A stretch of 64,000 bases of DNA, taken from assembly GCF_009649815.1 (NCBI RefSeq), contig NZ_WJIC01000009.1, positions 62,001 to 126,000 on the forward strand, in the 5' to 3' direction. The stretch is from Nocardia sp. SYP-A9097. GTDB lineage: Bacteria; Actinomycetota; Actinomycetes; Mycobacteriales; Mycobacteriaceae. Below, one piece after another: positions 8,912 through 17,548 of the stretch (position 1 is its first letter; each line of letters begins with the position of its first letter). The translations under genes and the position numbers were made by a program. The notes beneath the pieces were generated by a model. That model had not been told where the DNA came from and did no database searches. It saw only the letters and a list, made by a program, of their open reading frames with translations.

Positions 8912-9844
8912 CTAGTGGTTCTTCGGTGCCGTAACACCGCGCTCGGGAAACACCGTGAAATGCCTTACGGTGCCGGACAATCCGGGAAGTTCGACGGGCG
9001 GCGTCCACGTCCGGAAATCATCGTGGCTGTCGCTGTACAGGTACATGCCGTCGTCATAGGCGTCGAAGTAGATGCGCCAGCCGCCATCGGGTAGCCGGAT
9101 GACGCATTGGCCTTCGCGCGGTGTCCCCCACCCGGCCCAATCATCGGTCCCCAGAAAGCGATAGCGGCCGCGCAACTGCTCGGCGACGGCGAGTTCGACG
9201 TACTTGGTGGTCTCATCCTTGGTGAAGGCGTAATAGCGGCCGCGATAGTGCACCACGGTGGTGTCGATATAGCCGTATCCGGTGTCCTTGGGGCCGATCC
9301 CCAACAACGGTGTCAGCGGCGACCACTCCCGCAGCCCCGGATCGGTCGCGGTCATCAGATGCGGCGTGAATCGATAGCCATCCGATAGCGAAACCAGCAC
9401 ATTGACTTCACCATTCGCGTCCACGAACCATTCGGGAGCCCAGGTCGCGGTCACCCCCTCGATCTGAACCGGGTGATCGTAGAGGTGTGTCCAGGTGACC
9501 CGGTCATCGCTGCACGCGAATCCGATACTCTGCCCGTCCCACCCGGTCGTGTAGGTGATGTAGTACCGGCCGTCGGTGTGCCGGATCAAACTCGGATCCC
9601 GCAGCAACCCGTCAGGCGGCTCATACGCCGACCCCTTCACCAGCTTGAAATTGGTGGCATCGGTGGATTCGTAGACGTACAGCTCGGATTCACTGTCATT
9701 GGTGAACGCGGTCATGGTGTACCGCACGGCAGTCCGGTCCGGCTGGGTGACCACCGGCGGCGCACCCTCCGCCCGCCCGAGCCCGACGGCGCCCAGCGGC
9801 AGGCACCCCAGCAAACCCAGCATGAATCTTCGACTTACGGCCAC
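8912..9844 (-). CDS. GH43-like secreted glycoside hydrolase
   Basis: 310 residues. The N-terminus SRRFMLGLLG followed by a hydrophobic stretch and a small-residue region looks like a twin-arginine (Tat) export signal. The rest has five-bladed beta-propeller features of GH43/GH62-like enzymes: RDPSLI supplies a catalytic-type Asp, TWAPEWF a candidate acid Glu, and repeated RYY and W..Y strands mark the blades. Such enzymes act on arabinofuranosides, xylosides or related glycans; in a mycolata host an arabinan-related substrate is plausible but unproven. Start GTG 9844 is used because it includes the RR pair; ATG 9823 would lose it. The stop codon abuts the convergent MFS stop with no spacer. 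Confidence 0.72.
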   Translation of the reverse strand: MAVSRRFMLGLLGCLPLGAVGLGRAEGAPPVVTQPDRTAVRYTMTAFTNDSESELYVYESTDATNFKLVKGSAYEPPDGLLRDPSLIRHTDGRYYITYTTGWDGQSIGFACSDDRVTWTHLYDHPVQIEGVTATWAPEWFVDANGEVNVLVSLSDGYRFTPHLMTATDPGLREWSPLTPLLGIGPKDTGYGYIDTTVVHYRGRYYAFTKDETTKYVELAVAEQLRGRYRFLGTDDWAGWGTPREGQCVIRLPDGGWRIYFDAYDDGMYLYSDSHDDFRTWTPPVELPGLSGTVRHFTVFPERGVTAPKNH

Positions 9845-9962
9845 CCGAAGAATTATCGGGCGTCAATTAGCCGAACCATTGCCGACACACCGTCCGACTC
9901 GACTCACAGGGTCGATATGCGTGCCGCCGCCGGGCACGCATCCAGCGCCGTACCCTGGACAC

Positions 9963-10319
9963 ATGGGTCGCCTGCTGTTCCTCGTCGTCATTGTGGCCGT
10001 GCTGGCGCTGGTCGTGTGGTGGATATCGCGGGAGTGGTCCGGCGATGCCGAACGCGTCGCCAAAGCCAAATCCGAGGTACGCGGCTACCTCGATCACATG
10101 AGCAGCGAACTGGTCCTGCTCGACCCCGACAACGACGACGCACTCGACGCACTCACCGAAGCCGTCGACCGCCTCAATACCGCGCGCACCCAATTGGCTT
10201 CGGCCACCACCTTCGGCCAGGTCCGCCTGGCCCGCGAAACCGCCCGCGGCGGTCTGTACTTCATCCGCAAAGCCCGCACGGCCCTTGGCCTCGACCCCGG
10301 CCCACCGATCCCCCGCTGA
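9963..10319 (+). CDS. Small membrane-anchored coiled-coil protein, unknown function
   Basis: 118 residues from ATG 9963. An N-terminal helix (residues 3-20, LLFLVVIVAVLALVVWWI) is followed by an amphipathic, charged helical region with heptad-like leucines (residues 30-105) and a short Pro-rich end. The single helix could be a membrane anchor or uncleaved signal. I do not recognise the family. It stands alone and converges on the ABC transporter gene with a 9-bp gap. Confidence 0.6.
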   Translation: MGRLLFLVVIVAVLALVVWWISREWSGDAERVAKAKSEVRGYLDHMSSELVLLDPDNDDALDALTEAVDRLNTARTQLASATTFGQVRLARETARGGLYFIRKARTALGLDPGPPIPR

Positions 10320-10327
10320 CCTCGGAC

Positions 10328-11944
10328 TCAGTCCTTGCGCATTTCGTAAGCCCGTCGATCAGGGGGTAGCGCGGCCTTGAGTTCGCGGCCCGCATTGCTG
10401 GTTGGATGGTCGAGAATCGTTGGGGTCGGGCCGTATTCGGCCACCCGTCCCGCTTCGAGGATGAGGGTCTCGTGCGCCAGGTCTCGGACCACCGACAGAT
10501 CGTGCGAAATCAACAGCATTGCCAGTCCGGTGTCCGCCTGGATTTCGGCGAGTAATCGCAGGATCGAGTCCTGAACGACGACGTCGAGCGCGGACACCGG
10601 CTCGTCGGCGATCAGCAGGCGCGGAGACGGTGCGAGGGCGCGCGCGATATTCACGCGCTGCCGTTGCCCGCCGGACAGTGCTCGCGGATCCGCGGTGAGT
10701 GCCGTGCGTGGCAGGCCGACCTGATCGAGCACCGCACGCACCCGGGGGTCGATCGCCGAACGTCCGATATCGCCGCGGCGCAGCAGTGGCACAAGGGATT
10801 CCGCGACGACTTCGCCGACCGTGTGGCCCGGACGGAACGATCCGAGCGAATCCTGCGCCACGAACTGGACCGCCGGCCGCCGGGCGCGACGGCGCCGTTC
10901 GGGCTCCGCCGACCAAGGACGCCCTTCGATGCGTATCTCGCCCTCGGTCGGCCGCCGCAATCCCAGAATGAGGGATGCCAGCGTCGACTTGCCGGACCCG
11001 GAGGCTCCGACGACGCCGAGGGTCCGGCCACGGCGGATCGTGGCGGACACCTCCGACAGAACGCGCCGCCGCTGCAGCACGCAACCGACGCCGCTGACGG
11101 ACAGCACCTCGGCACCGGCCGGCACCGGCGGCACCGCGCCGAGTCGGCTGCCGCGCACGCGCGAGTCCACCAGCAGCCGCGTGTACCGGTCCGCAGGCGC
11201 GGACATCAGTCGGCGCGCGGGTCCGGATTCGACCACGCGGCCATCGCGCAGCACCAGCACCCGGTCCGCGACCTCGGCCACCAGCTCCAGATCGTGGCTG
11301 ATCAGCAGCACCGCGGTGCCGCCGCGGCGAATCCGGTTGAGCTCAGCGATGATCCGGCGCTGGGTCACCGCATCGAGTGCGGTGGTCGGCTCGTCCGCGA
11401 TCACCAGCTGTGGCGCCGCGGACAGGGCGCCCGCGATCAGCACCCGCTGCCGTAACCCGCCCGACAGCACCGGGCTGCGCTGGCGCGCGCGCCTGGGCGC
11501 ATCGTCTATGCCCGCGCGTTCCATGGCGTCGTAGACCCGGGCCCGCCGTTCCCGCCGGGAGCCGATCCGATGGACGGCCATCGCCTCGGCGACCTCCCAG
11601 CCCGCGGGTCGCAGCGGATCGAGTGCGCCGAGCGCGTCCTGCGGCACCACACCGATCCGGCGGCCACGCACCGACCGCCAGTCCCGCTCAGCCAGGGCAG
11701 TCAGCTCGATATCGCCGAGATGCGCTGTCCCGGTGGCGATCACACCACCTTCAGGCAGCAGACCGCTCAGCGCGGACGCGACCATGGTCTTGCCGGAGCC
11801 CGACTCACCCACCAGCGCAACGCATTCCCCACCCGAAAGCGTGAAGCTCACACCGGAGACAACGAGATCCGTATGTCCGGACAGCCGGACGCCCAGATCG
11901 GAAACACGCAGCAGCGCACCGGAATCGGGAATACCGATGGTCAT
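10328..11944 (-). CDS. Dpp/Opp-type ABC importer, fused double ATP-binding protein
   Basis: 538 residues carrying two complete nucleotide-binding domains, equivalent to a DppD-DppF fusion. Domain 1 has Walker A GESGSGKT (46-53), signature LSGGLRQR and Walker B LVIADEP; domain 2 has GASGSGKS, LSGGQRQR and LLIADEP. A fused ATPase is common in actinobacterial peptide/nickel-type importers. ATG 11944 overlaps the stop of the upstream permease (ATGA); the much longer open frame upstream is an artefact. It is the last gene of the 12-gene operon, energising uptake through the two permeases and the lipoprotein receptor just upstream. Substrate is unknown: di-/oligopeptide, nickel chelate or the cluster's own product are all possible. 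Confidence 0.93.
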   Translation of the reverse strand: MTIGIPDSGALLRVSDLGVRLSGHTDLVVSGVSFTLSGGECVALVGESGSGKTMVASALSGLLPEGGVIATGTAHLGDIELTALAERDWRSVRGRRIGVVPQDALGALDPLRPAGWEVAEAMAVHRIGSRRERRARVYDAMERAGIDDAPRRARQRSPVLSGGLRQRVLIAGALSAAPQLVIADEPTTALDAVTQRRIIAELNRIRRGGTAVLLISHDLELVAEVADRVLVLRDGRVVESGPARRLMSAPADRYTRLLVDSRVRGSRLGAVPPVPAGAEVLSVSGVGCVLQRRRVLSEVSATIRRGRTLGVVGASGSGKSTLASLILGLRRPTEGEIRIEGRPWSAEPERRRRARRPAVQFVAQDSLGSFRPGHTVGEVVAESLVPLLRRGDIGRSAIDPRVRAVLDQVGLPRTALTADPRALSGGQRQRVNIARALAPSPRLLIADEPVSALDVVVQDSILRLLAEIQADTGLAMLLISHDLSVVRDLAHETLILEAGRVAEYGPTPTILDHPTSNAGRELKAALPPDRRAYEMRKD

Positions 11945-12828
11945 GAGCGGTTCCTCGTCTCGGACGTGGCCGATGGTGCGGCGGTGGACAGTCCATGGCC
12001 GATGAGCGCGCAGAGCAGCACGACCGCCACCGTGGCGATTCCCGGAAACACCGAGGGCCACCAGGCAATTCGCAGTACGAGACGCCCTTCGGACATCATC
12101 GCCCCCCATTCCGGCGTGGGTGGTTGCACCCCGAGCCCGATGAAGCTCAGCCCCGAGGCGGTCAGGATCGCGGCACCGACCTCCAGTGCGGCCAGATGCG
12201 GAACACCCGCGAGCGCCCGCGGCAGCACATGTACGCCGATCACATGCCGGCGCGTCAATCCCATGATGATCGCCTGGGTGGTGTGGTGCATGCTCAGCGC
12301 TCCGCGCGCGTTCGACCGCACCAGGCGAGCCAGCCGCGGGGTGCCCGCAATAGCCAGCGCGACAACCAGATTCGCCGAACCGGTACCGGTGAACGTGATG
12401 AGCACCAGGCACAGCAGCACACCGGGGAACGCGCCGATCGCGTCGAGAAAGCGGTTGGACACCTCGTCCAGCCAGGCGGGGGCGAGCGCGCTCAGCAGGC
12501 CCCACAGCACCCCGGCCAGCACACACAGGGTGGTCGCCGCCAACCCGATACCCACCGAGTACCGCGTGCCGTGCACTACGCGGCTGAACACATCCCGGCC
12601 GAGGCGGTCGGTCCCGAACAGGTGCGCCGCCGACGGAGCTCGCAAGGTGGCCCGGGGATCGGTGTGCAACGGATCGATGCCGGTGACGAGGTGCGGGTCG
12701 ATGAGCGCGACGGCCAGGATCACCAGCGGTAGCAGCAACACGATGACACGCCACCGAGCCCGCCGGAGATCCATACCGCGCAAGGAGATACGCCGGGCGC
12801 CGAGGCGCGGGGGGTTGCCGGGCGTCAT
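11941..12828 (-). CDS. Dpp/Opp-type ABC importer permease (DppC-like)
   Basis: 295 residues. The N-terminal region has the HLFGTDRLGRDVFSRVVHGTR motif that precedes the permease core in DppC/OppC proteins; six or so hydrophobic helices follow. A cytoplasmic EAA-type loop lies around the ARLVRSNARG to RRHVIGVHVLPRAL region. ATG 12828 overlaps the stop of the partner permease (ATGA), and its own stop overlaps the ATPase start. It forms the heterodimeric channel with the DppB-like protein. Confidence 0.92.
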   Translation of the reverse strand: MTPGNPPRLGARRISLRGMDLRRARWRVIVLLLPLVILAVALIDPHLVTGIDPLHTDPRATLRAPSAAHLFGTDRLGRDVFSRVVHGTRYSVGIGLAATTLCVLAGVLWGLLSALAPAWLDEVSNRFLDAIGAFPGVLLCLVLITFTGTGSANLVVALAIAGTPRLARLVRSNARGALSMHHTTQAIIMGLTRRHVIGVHVLPRALAGVPHLAALEVGAAILTASGLSFIGLGVQPPTPEWGAMMSEGRLVLRIAWWPSVFPGIATVAVVLLCALIGHGLSTAAPSATSETRNRS

Positions 12829-13838
12829 GATGCCCGCCTCGGGTCGATGACCGATACCAGCAGATCGCACGTCAGTGCCACCAGCACGAACACGACCACA
12901 CCGACGATCGCCACCCCGGTGATCACCGGGACGTCTCCGGAGCGCACCGCGGTCACCGCGAGTTGTCCCAGCCCCGGACGCGAGAACACCTGCTCGATAA
13001 TCAGCGATCCGGCACAGACATTCGCGAACGTCCATCCCACGAGCGGAATCAGCGGCAGCAGCGCGTGCGGGACGGCATGGGCCAGCACGACGCGCGCCCG
13101 TCCGGCCCCCCGCGCCCGGACGGTTCGGGTAAACGGTTGTGCCAGTGCGTGTTCGATCTCCGCACGCGCCACCGAGGCGAGGACACCGGCGGCGCCGAGC
13201 CCGAGTGCGATGGTCGGCAGGATCAGCGTCGAGGCGGTCTGCGCACCCGTGGCGGGCACCCAGCCGAGCCGGAAACTGAACAGCAGCAACAACATCATCC
13301 CGATCCAGAGGTGCGGCAGCGAGGCGAACACCAGCTCGAACGCCGCGCTGATCCGGCCCGCGCGACGGCGACCCGCCGTGACGGCGGCGAGTCCGAGCGC
13401 GAGCAGCACACCGAAAATCGACGAGGTGACCGCCAATTCCACAGTGGGCCCGGCATTTTCGCGCAGTACGGTCACCACCGAGGTGTGCAGCTGATAGCTC
13501 TGCCCCAGATCCCCGGAGACGAGCCTCCCGAGGTAGTCCCAATACTGCGTGACCAACGGCCGCTCGAGCCCCCACTGCGCGGCAACCTCCGCCCGCATCT
13601 GCGGCGTCGACGGCTCCTCCCCGAGCAGCACATCCACCACCTGCCCGGGCGTCGCGTGAATGCCGGCGAAGCAGGCGGTCGCCACGATCCATACCGTGCA
13701 CACCCCGAGCAGGCCCCGCCGCACCACCTGCCGCACCGCGGCAACAAGGTTCGGCCCGCGCGCGTCCCCTGCCGCCGCCGAGCGTACGCCCGGACCCGCG
13801 AGCGCTGTATCGGCTGCCGACTCAGCCGAGCCAGACAT
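12825..13838 (-). CDS. Dpp/Opp-type ABC importer permease (DppB-like)
   Basis: 337 residues from ATG 13838, 17 nt inside the end of the substrate-binding protein gene; GTG 13859 is an alternative 7 codons longer. Typical DppB features: first helix near residue 45 followed by a long periplasmic-side loop (TPGQVVDVLLGEEPS... to GDLGQSYQLHTSVVTVL), the core TM domain, the ARAEIEHALAQPFTRTVRARG EAA loop, and the end FSRPGLGQLAVTAVRSGDVPVI. The ~40-residue Ala/Gly/Ser-rich extension before the first helix is longer than in most DppB proteins. Confidence 0.92.
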   Translation of the reverse strand: MSGSAESAADTALAGPGVRSAAAGDARGPNLVAAVRQVVRRGLLGVCTVWIVATACFAGIHATPGQVVDVLLGEEPSTPQMRAEVAAQWGLERPLVTQYWDYLGRLVSGDLGQSYQLHTSVVTVLRENAGPTVELAVTSSIFGVLLALGLAAVTAGRRRAGRISAAFELVFASLPHLWIGMMLLLLFSFRLGWVPATGAQTASTLILPTIALGLGAAGVLASVARAEIEHALAQPFTRTVRARGAGRARVVLAHAVPHALLPLIPLVGWTFANVCAGSLIIEQVFSRPGLGQLAVTAVRSGDVPVITGVAIVGVVVFVLVALTCDLLVSVIDPRRAS

Positions 13839-15432
13839 CGAACCAGCTTTCCGCGCCACCCCGGTACGGACGCAATTTCAGGCCGTTGACCCGGGCCGAA
13901 CCTGCCAGCTGGTCGCCGGATTCGTACAGCGGGAGCGTGTAGAAGCGATCGAGTACGAACTGTTGCAGGTCGCTGTACAGCGTGGCGCGCGCGGCATTGT
14001 CGTCGGTGACCCAGGACTGTTCGAGTAGCTCCGCCAGCTTCGGGTCGGCGGCATTGCTGAAGTTGTAGTAGCCGCCGTTCTGTTTGGGCGCCCACAGGTA
14101 TTCCAGTGGCGTGCCGCCGGTTCCGCCCTGGGAGTTCTCGAACGCGCCGTAGTCGCCGGAGCCGATGCGCGCGGTTCTGGTGCCCGTATCGACCAGGCGC
14201 ACATCGAGATCGATGCCCGCGTTCTGCCTGGCCTGACCGCTGATCGCCTGCAACAGCGTGACATTGTTCTCGGACTTGGCATTGACGTATACCGAAACTG
14301 TCAGCCGCTGACCGTCTTTGGTGCGGAAGCCCTGATCGTCCCGACCGATCCAGCCGGCCTTGTCCAGTAGGTCCGCCGCTCGGCGCGGATCGTAATGGTC
14401 ACGGTTGTCGAAGCGGCCGGTGTGCACGCCCACCGAGGTGGAGGTGCTCGGCGCCCACGCGCGTTGCACCGCATTGCCGAAGACCGACTGCACCGAGGCA
14501 CCGACGTCGACCGAATCCACCAGCGCCTCGCGGACCGATTGCTCCGCGGTCGGGGTTCGGGAAACGTTGAAATACAACGCATATGGCGTACCCGGTGTCA
14601 CGCCGTGCACATACCGATACGACGGATCCTTGGCGAACAGTTCGATATCGGTCGGCGAAACGTCGCTGATGACATCGGTTTGGGCCGAAGTCAGCAGTCC
14701 GGTCCGCACGGCCGCCTCGGGCACGATCTTCACGTTCACACCGTCCAGGTAGGCCACGCCCGCACGCGCACCCTCGGGGGCGACATACCCGTCATTGCGA
14801 ACGAACTCGATCGACTGGCCCCGTTGGTATTTCGACAGTATGAAGGGACCGGTGCCCGCGATTCCCGGGCCGCCCGCCTGCACCTCGGCGGCGGCGTACG
14901 AGCCCGGCGCGATGATCGGCACCGTGGCCAGGTAGTCCAGGAATGGCGAATACGCTGCGCGCAAAACGATTTCGAACTGCGTGTCATCGATCTTGCGTAC
15001 GTCCTGCACATGCGAGATCGCCCCGATCGACGCCGACCGGTTGTACGCCGGATCGCGCAATTTCGCGATGTTGGTCAGCGCCGCGTCGGCATTCCACACC
15101 TCACCATTGCTGAAGTGCACGCCGGTGGCCAGCCGCACCCGATACGTCCGGCCACCATCGACCAGTTCGTAGGAGCGCGCCAGCGCCGGGACGATCCCCC
15201 CGCTCGCATCGCGGGCGAAGAAGGAGTCGTACGTGTTGTACAGCAGCGTCTTGATCGTGGTTTGCGTGGTGAGCTGTGGATTCAGGGTGGTGGGATCGTC
15301 GGGGATCGCCCACCGCAAGGTGCCGCCGCGGACGGGCTGCTCCGATCCGTTCCCGCTCGCGCCGGTGGCCGAGCACCCGGCGAGGAGGGTGAGCGCGCAC
15401 GCGGCCGCCGCGAGCCGGCGCAACCCCGTCAT
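13822..15432 (-). CDS. Family 5 extracellular solute-binding lipoprotein (DppA/OppA/NikA-like)
   Basis: 536 residues. The start ATG 15432 (ATGA overlap with the preceding hydrolase) gives a lipoprotein signal ending LTLLAGC with Cys20. The mature protein has the SBP_bac_5 pattern: AIPDDPTTLNPQ, YDSFFARD, GVHFSNGEVWNADAAL, then GTGPFILSKYQRGQSIEFVRN and a C-terminal WAPKQNGGYYNFSN region. It would be tethered outside the membrane and deliver ligand to the adjacent permeases. The family binds peptides, nickel, opines and sugars, so the ligand cannot be read from sequence. Its place inside a biosynthetic operon suggests a ligand related to that pathway. Confidence 0.93.
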   Translation of the reverse strand: MTGLRRLAAAACALTLLAGCSATGASGNGSEQPVRGGTLRWAIPDDPTTLNPQLTTQTTIKTLLYNTYDSFFARDASGGIVPALARSYELVDGGRTYRVRLATGVHFSNGEVWNADAALTNIAKLRDPAYNRSASIGAISHVQDVRKIDDTQFEIVLRAAYSPFLDYLATVPIIAPGSYAAAEVQAGGPGIAGTGPFILSKYQRGQSIEFVRNDGYVAPEGARAGVAYLDGVNVKIVPEAAVRTGLLTSAQTDVISDVSPTDIELFAKDPSYRYVHGVTPGTPYALYFNVSRTPTAEQSVREALVDSVDVGASVQSVFGNAVQRAWAPSTSTSVGVHTGRFDNRDHYDPRRAADLLDKAGWIGRDDQGFRTKDGQRLTVSVYVNAKSENNVTLLQAISGQARQNAGIDLDVRLVDTGTRTARIGSGDYGAFENSQGGTGGTPLEYLWAPKQNGGYYNFSNAADPKLAELLEQSWVTDDNAARATLYSDLQQFVLDRFYTLPLYESGDQLAGSARVNGLKLRPYRGGAESWFDVWLG

Positions 15433-16673
15433 CGGGTCAGCGCCTGGTACGTGACCTGACGGAAGCGGCTGAGCAACGGCAGCGTCTTGGACGGGAACAG
15501 CTGCGGCGCGGCCAGCGCCCACAGTCCGGTGCCGGGATCCACGAAGGCGTGAAAACTGTTGGCCGACAGCCAGAAGTATTCGCCCGGGCTGGACGGCACG
15601 CGGGCATCGGCGGGATTCTCGACGGTGGCGAAGCCGAGTCCGAAGCCGAGTCCGTCGAGAGTGTCCAGGGCGGGCACCACGTCACGCCCACTGTCGCCCA
15701 GCGAAACACCCTGTGGCAGCTGGTTTCTGGTGGCGAAGCGCAGGGTATGCGCCCCGAGGATCCGAGTTCCGTCGGCGGCGACGCCACCGGCGGCGAGCGC
15801 ACGCAGGAAGATGCCGTAGTCCGCGACGGTGGTGATGATGCCCGACCCCGCCGACCACCAGGAGGGGGCGGCGCGTCCGATCGCGCTGAGCGGCTCACTG
15901 CGGATCACCCGCCCGCCCGCCGGATCCGGTGAGTAGATCGCGCCGAGCCGCGACTGCCGGCTCTCGGGCACGATGAATCCGGTATCGCGCAGGCCGAGTG
16001 GTTCGGTTATGTAGGTACGCAACAGATCCGGCAGCTCCTCACCGGTCACCAGCTCCAGGATTCGCCCCAGCACATCGGTCGCGACACTGTAGTTCCAGGA
16101 GGTGCCGGGCTCGTAGAGCAGTGGAATACCGGCCCAGATCTCGACCGCCTGCGCCAGGCTGATGCCGGGCGGGCTGCCCCAGCCGAAACCGTTCTTCAGA
16201 TAGATCTCGTCGACCGGGTGCGCCTGGTGGAAGCCGTAGGCCAAACCCGAAGTGTGCGTGAAGAGATGGTGGATGCGGATCGGCTCGGCGGCCGGTCGCG
16301 TCTCCGGCCAGACCGCGCCGCCGCGCCGATACACTTGCGGCGCGGCGAATTCGGGCAGGTACTGCGCGATCGGATCGTGCAGCCCGAAGTAGCCCCGCTC
16401 GTAAAGGGCAAGCGCCAGTACCGAAGTCAACGGTTTGGACAGCGACATCGCGGGGATCAGCACGTCCGGCCCGAAGGGCAGCTTCGCCTCGATATCGGCG
16501 TAGCCGCCCGAACTCTCGTGTACGAGTTCGTGTCCCAGTCCGACCTGCGCCGACCAGCCGGGAATCCGGCCGTCCACGAGCAGCCGCTCGAAATAGCCAT
16601 CCAGGTGTCGCAGCCGCCCCGCATCGATCCGTGCCGTGGCGGGGGTGGTGACGGCGTCATCGAGCCGTGTCAT
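15429..16673 (-). CDS. Serine hydrolase of the beta-lactamase (class C/EstB-like) family
   Basis: 414 residues. The SxxK catalytic pair is in AMSLSKPLTS, the Tyr motif is NYSVATDVLG (EstB-like YS..., not the YAN of true AmpC), and the HLFTHTSGLAYGF motif typical of this family is present. No signal peptide is visible, so it is probably cytoplasmic. Members hydrolyse esters, amides or D-peptides, or act as acyltransferases (LovD-like). It sits 44 nt after the thioesterase-like gene and overlaps the solute-binding protein gene by 4 nt. It could therefore either finish biosynthesis (acyl transfer) or process an imported conjugate. Confidence 0.88.
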   Translation of the reverse strand: MTRLDDAVTTPATARIDAGRLRHLDGYFERLLVDGRIPGWSAQVGLGHELVHESSGGYADIEAKLPFGPDVLIPAMSLSKPLTSVLALALYERGYFGLHDPIAQYLPEFAAPQVYRRGGAVWPETRPAAEPIRIHHLFTHTSGLAYGFHQAHPVDEIYLKNGFGWGSPPGISLAQAVEIWAGIPLLYEPGTSWNYSVATDVLGRILELVTGEELPDLLRTYITEPLGLRDTGFIVPESRQSRLGAIYSPDPAGGRVIRSEPLSAIGRAAPSWWSAGSGIITTVADYGIFLRALAAGGVAADGTRILGAHTLRFATRNQLPQGVSLGDSGRDVVPALDTLDGLGFGLGFATVENPADARVPSSPGEYFWLSANSFHAFVDPGTGLWALAAPQLFPSKTLPLLSRFRQVTYQALTR

Positions 16674-16717
16674 CAGAATTGTCCTTCGTTTTCAATATAG
16701 TTGCGGGAGTGCGTGAT

Positions 16718-17548
16718 TCAGCGCACGGAGACCGGGGCCGGTCGTTCGACACCGGCGAGCAGCAGTTCCTGGGTGAGCAGCACCGCCGGGCCCGAGGCGT
16801 CCGACAGGGTGGCGCGTGTGACACCGGTGCCATCCCGCCCGACGAAACTGTGGGCGTCGATGTTGAACCATTCGCCACGCGGCACATCCAGCAGATGCGC
16901 GGTCATCTCGACATTCATGAATGTCCAGGCGTCGGGTTCGGCGGCGTCGCCGAACGCGTTCGAGAAATCGGCGACACCGAATACCCGCTCGAGCGCACCG
17001 GTCTGCTCGCCGGCGACCAACCCGACCAGGGGACGCACCCAGACCGAATCGAAGCGCGCGTCGCGCACCACCTCGACCGATCGGACGAAGCCACCCGGCC
17101 ACAGCGCGGTCATATCGATCGCTTCGCCGCGGTCCGGCGCACTGACCCGCGCGGGTTCGGGAAGGCGGCTGATGGACGAGGTGTCGGTGCGTGCGAGACG
17201 CCAAGCGCGCGCGACCATTACGGGCCGCCACCACGCACCGGACCGGGTCTCCATCACCGCTTCGGACAGGTCGATGCGGCGGCCCGGCCGCAGGGTGGCC
17301 GCACGCACCCGCACCTCGTCCATGGGAATCGGGCCCAGGAAATCGAAGGAGAGCCGGGCAGCCTGTTTGCCGTCGGCATGGGTGTCCCAGAGCCTGCGCA
17401 ACGACCGCACCAGCAGGCCCATCGGCGGCGCACCGTGCTGCAGGTCCGGTGACCACGACCCGCCGCAGTACGACGTCGGCCGGAACACCTCCCAGCCGGG
17501 TTCGGCATCGGGAACCGGTACGTAGTACGCCCGCGTATCGGTGCTCAT
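16718..17548 (-). CDS. Thioesterase-like superfamily protein (double hot-dog type)
   Basis: 276 residues. Sequence pattern matches the acyl-CoA thioesterase-like family with two hot-dog halves: YCGGSWSPDLQHGAPPMGLLVRSL near the N-terminus, RLSFDFLGPIPMDEVRV, the VSAPDR... linker, and the C-terminal half with FMNVEMTAHLLDVPRGEWFNID and a GVTRATLSDASGP strand. ATG 17548 overlaps the MFS stop (ATGA). In this operon it may release or proofread an acyl/aryl thioester, though many family members act on ordinary acyl-CoAs. Confidence 0.8.
   Translation of the reverse strand: MSTDTRAYYVPVPDAEPGWEVFRPTSYCGGSWSPDLQHGAPPMGLLVRSLRRLWDTHADGKQAARLSFDFLGPIPMDEVRVRAATLRPGRRIDLSEAVMETRSGAWWRPVMVARAWRLARTDTSSISRLPEPARVSAPDRGEAIDMTALWPGGFVRSVEVVRDARFDSVWVRPLVGLVAGEQTGALERVFGVADFSNAFGDAAEPDAWTFMNVEMTAHLLDVPRGEWFNIDAHSFVGRDGTGVTRATLSDASGPAVLLTQELLLAGVERPAPVSVR

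Noticed and set aside
10328..12754. An 808-codon version of the ABC ATPase.
   Set aside because: The first 270 codons lie over the DppC-like permease in another frame; ATG 11944 overlaps the permease stop as elsewhere in the operon.
14395..15459. A 354-codon plus-strand frame across the solute-binding protein gene.
   Set aside because: Antisense to a well-supported SBP_bac_5 lipoprotein.
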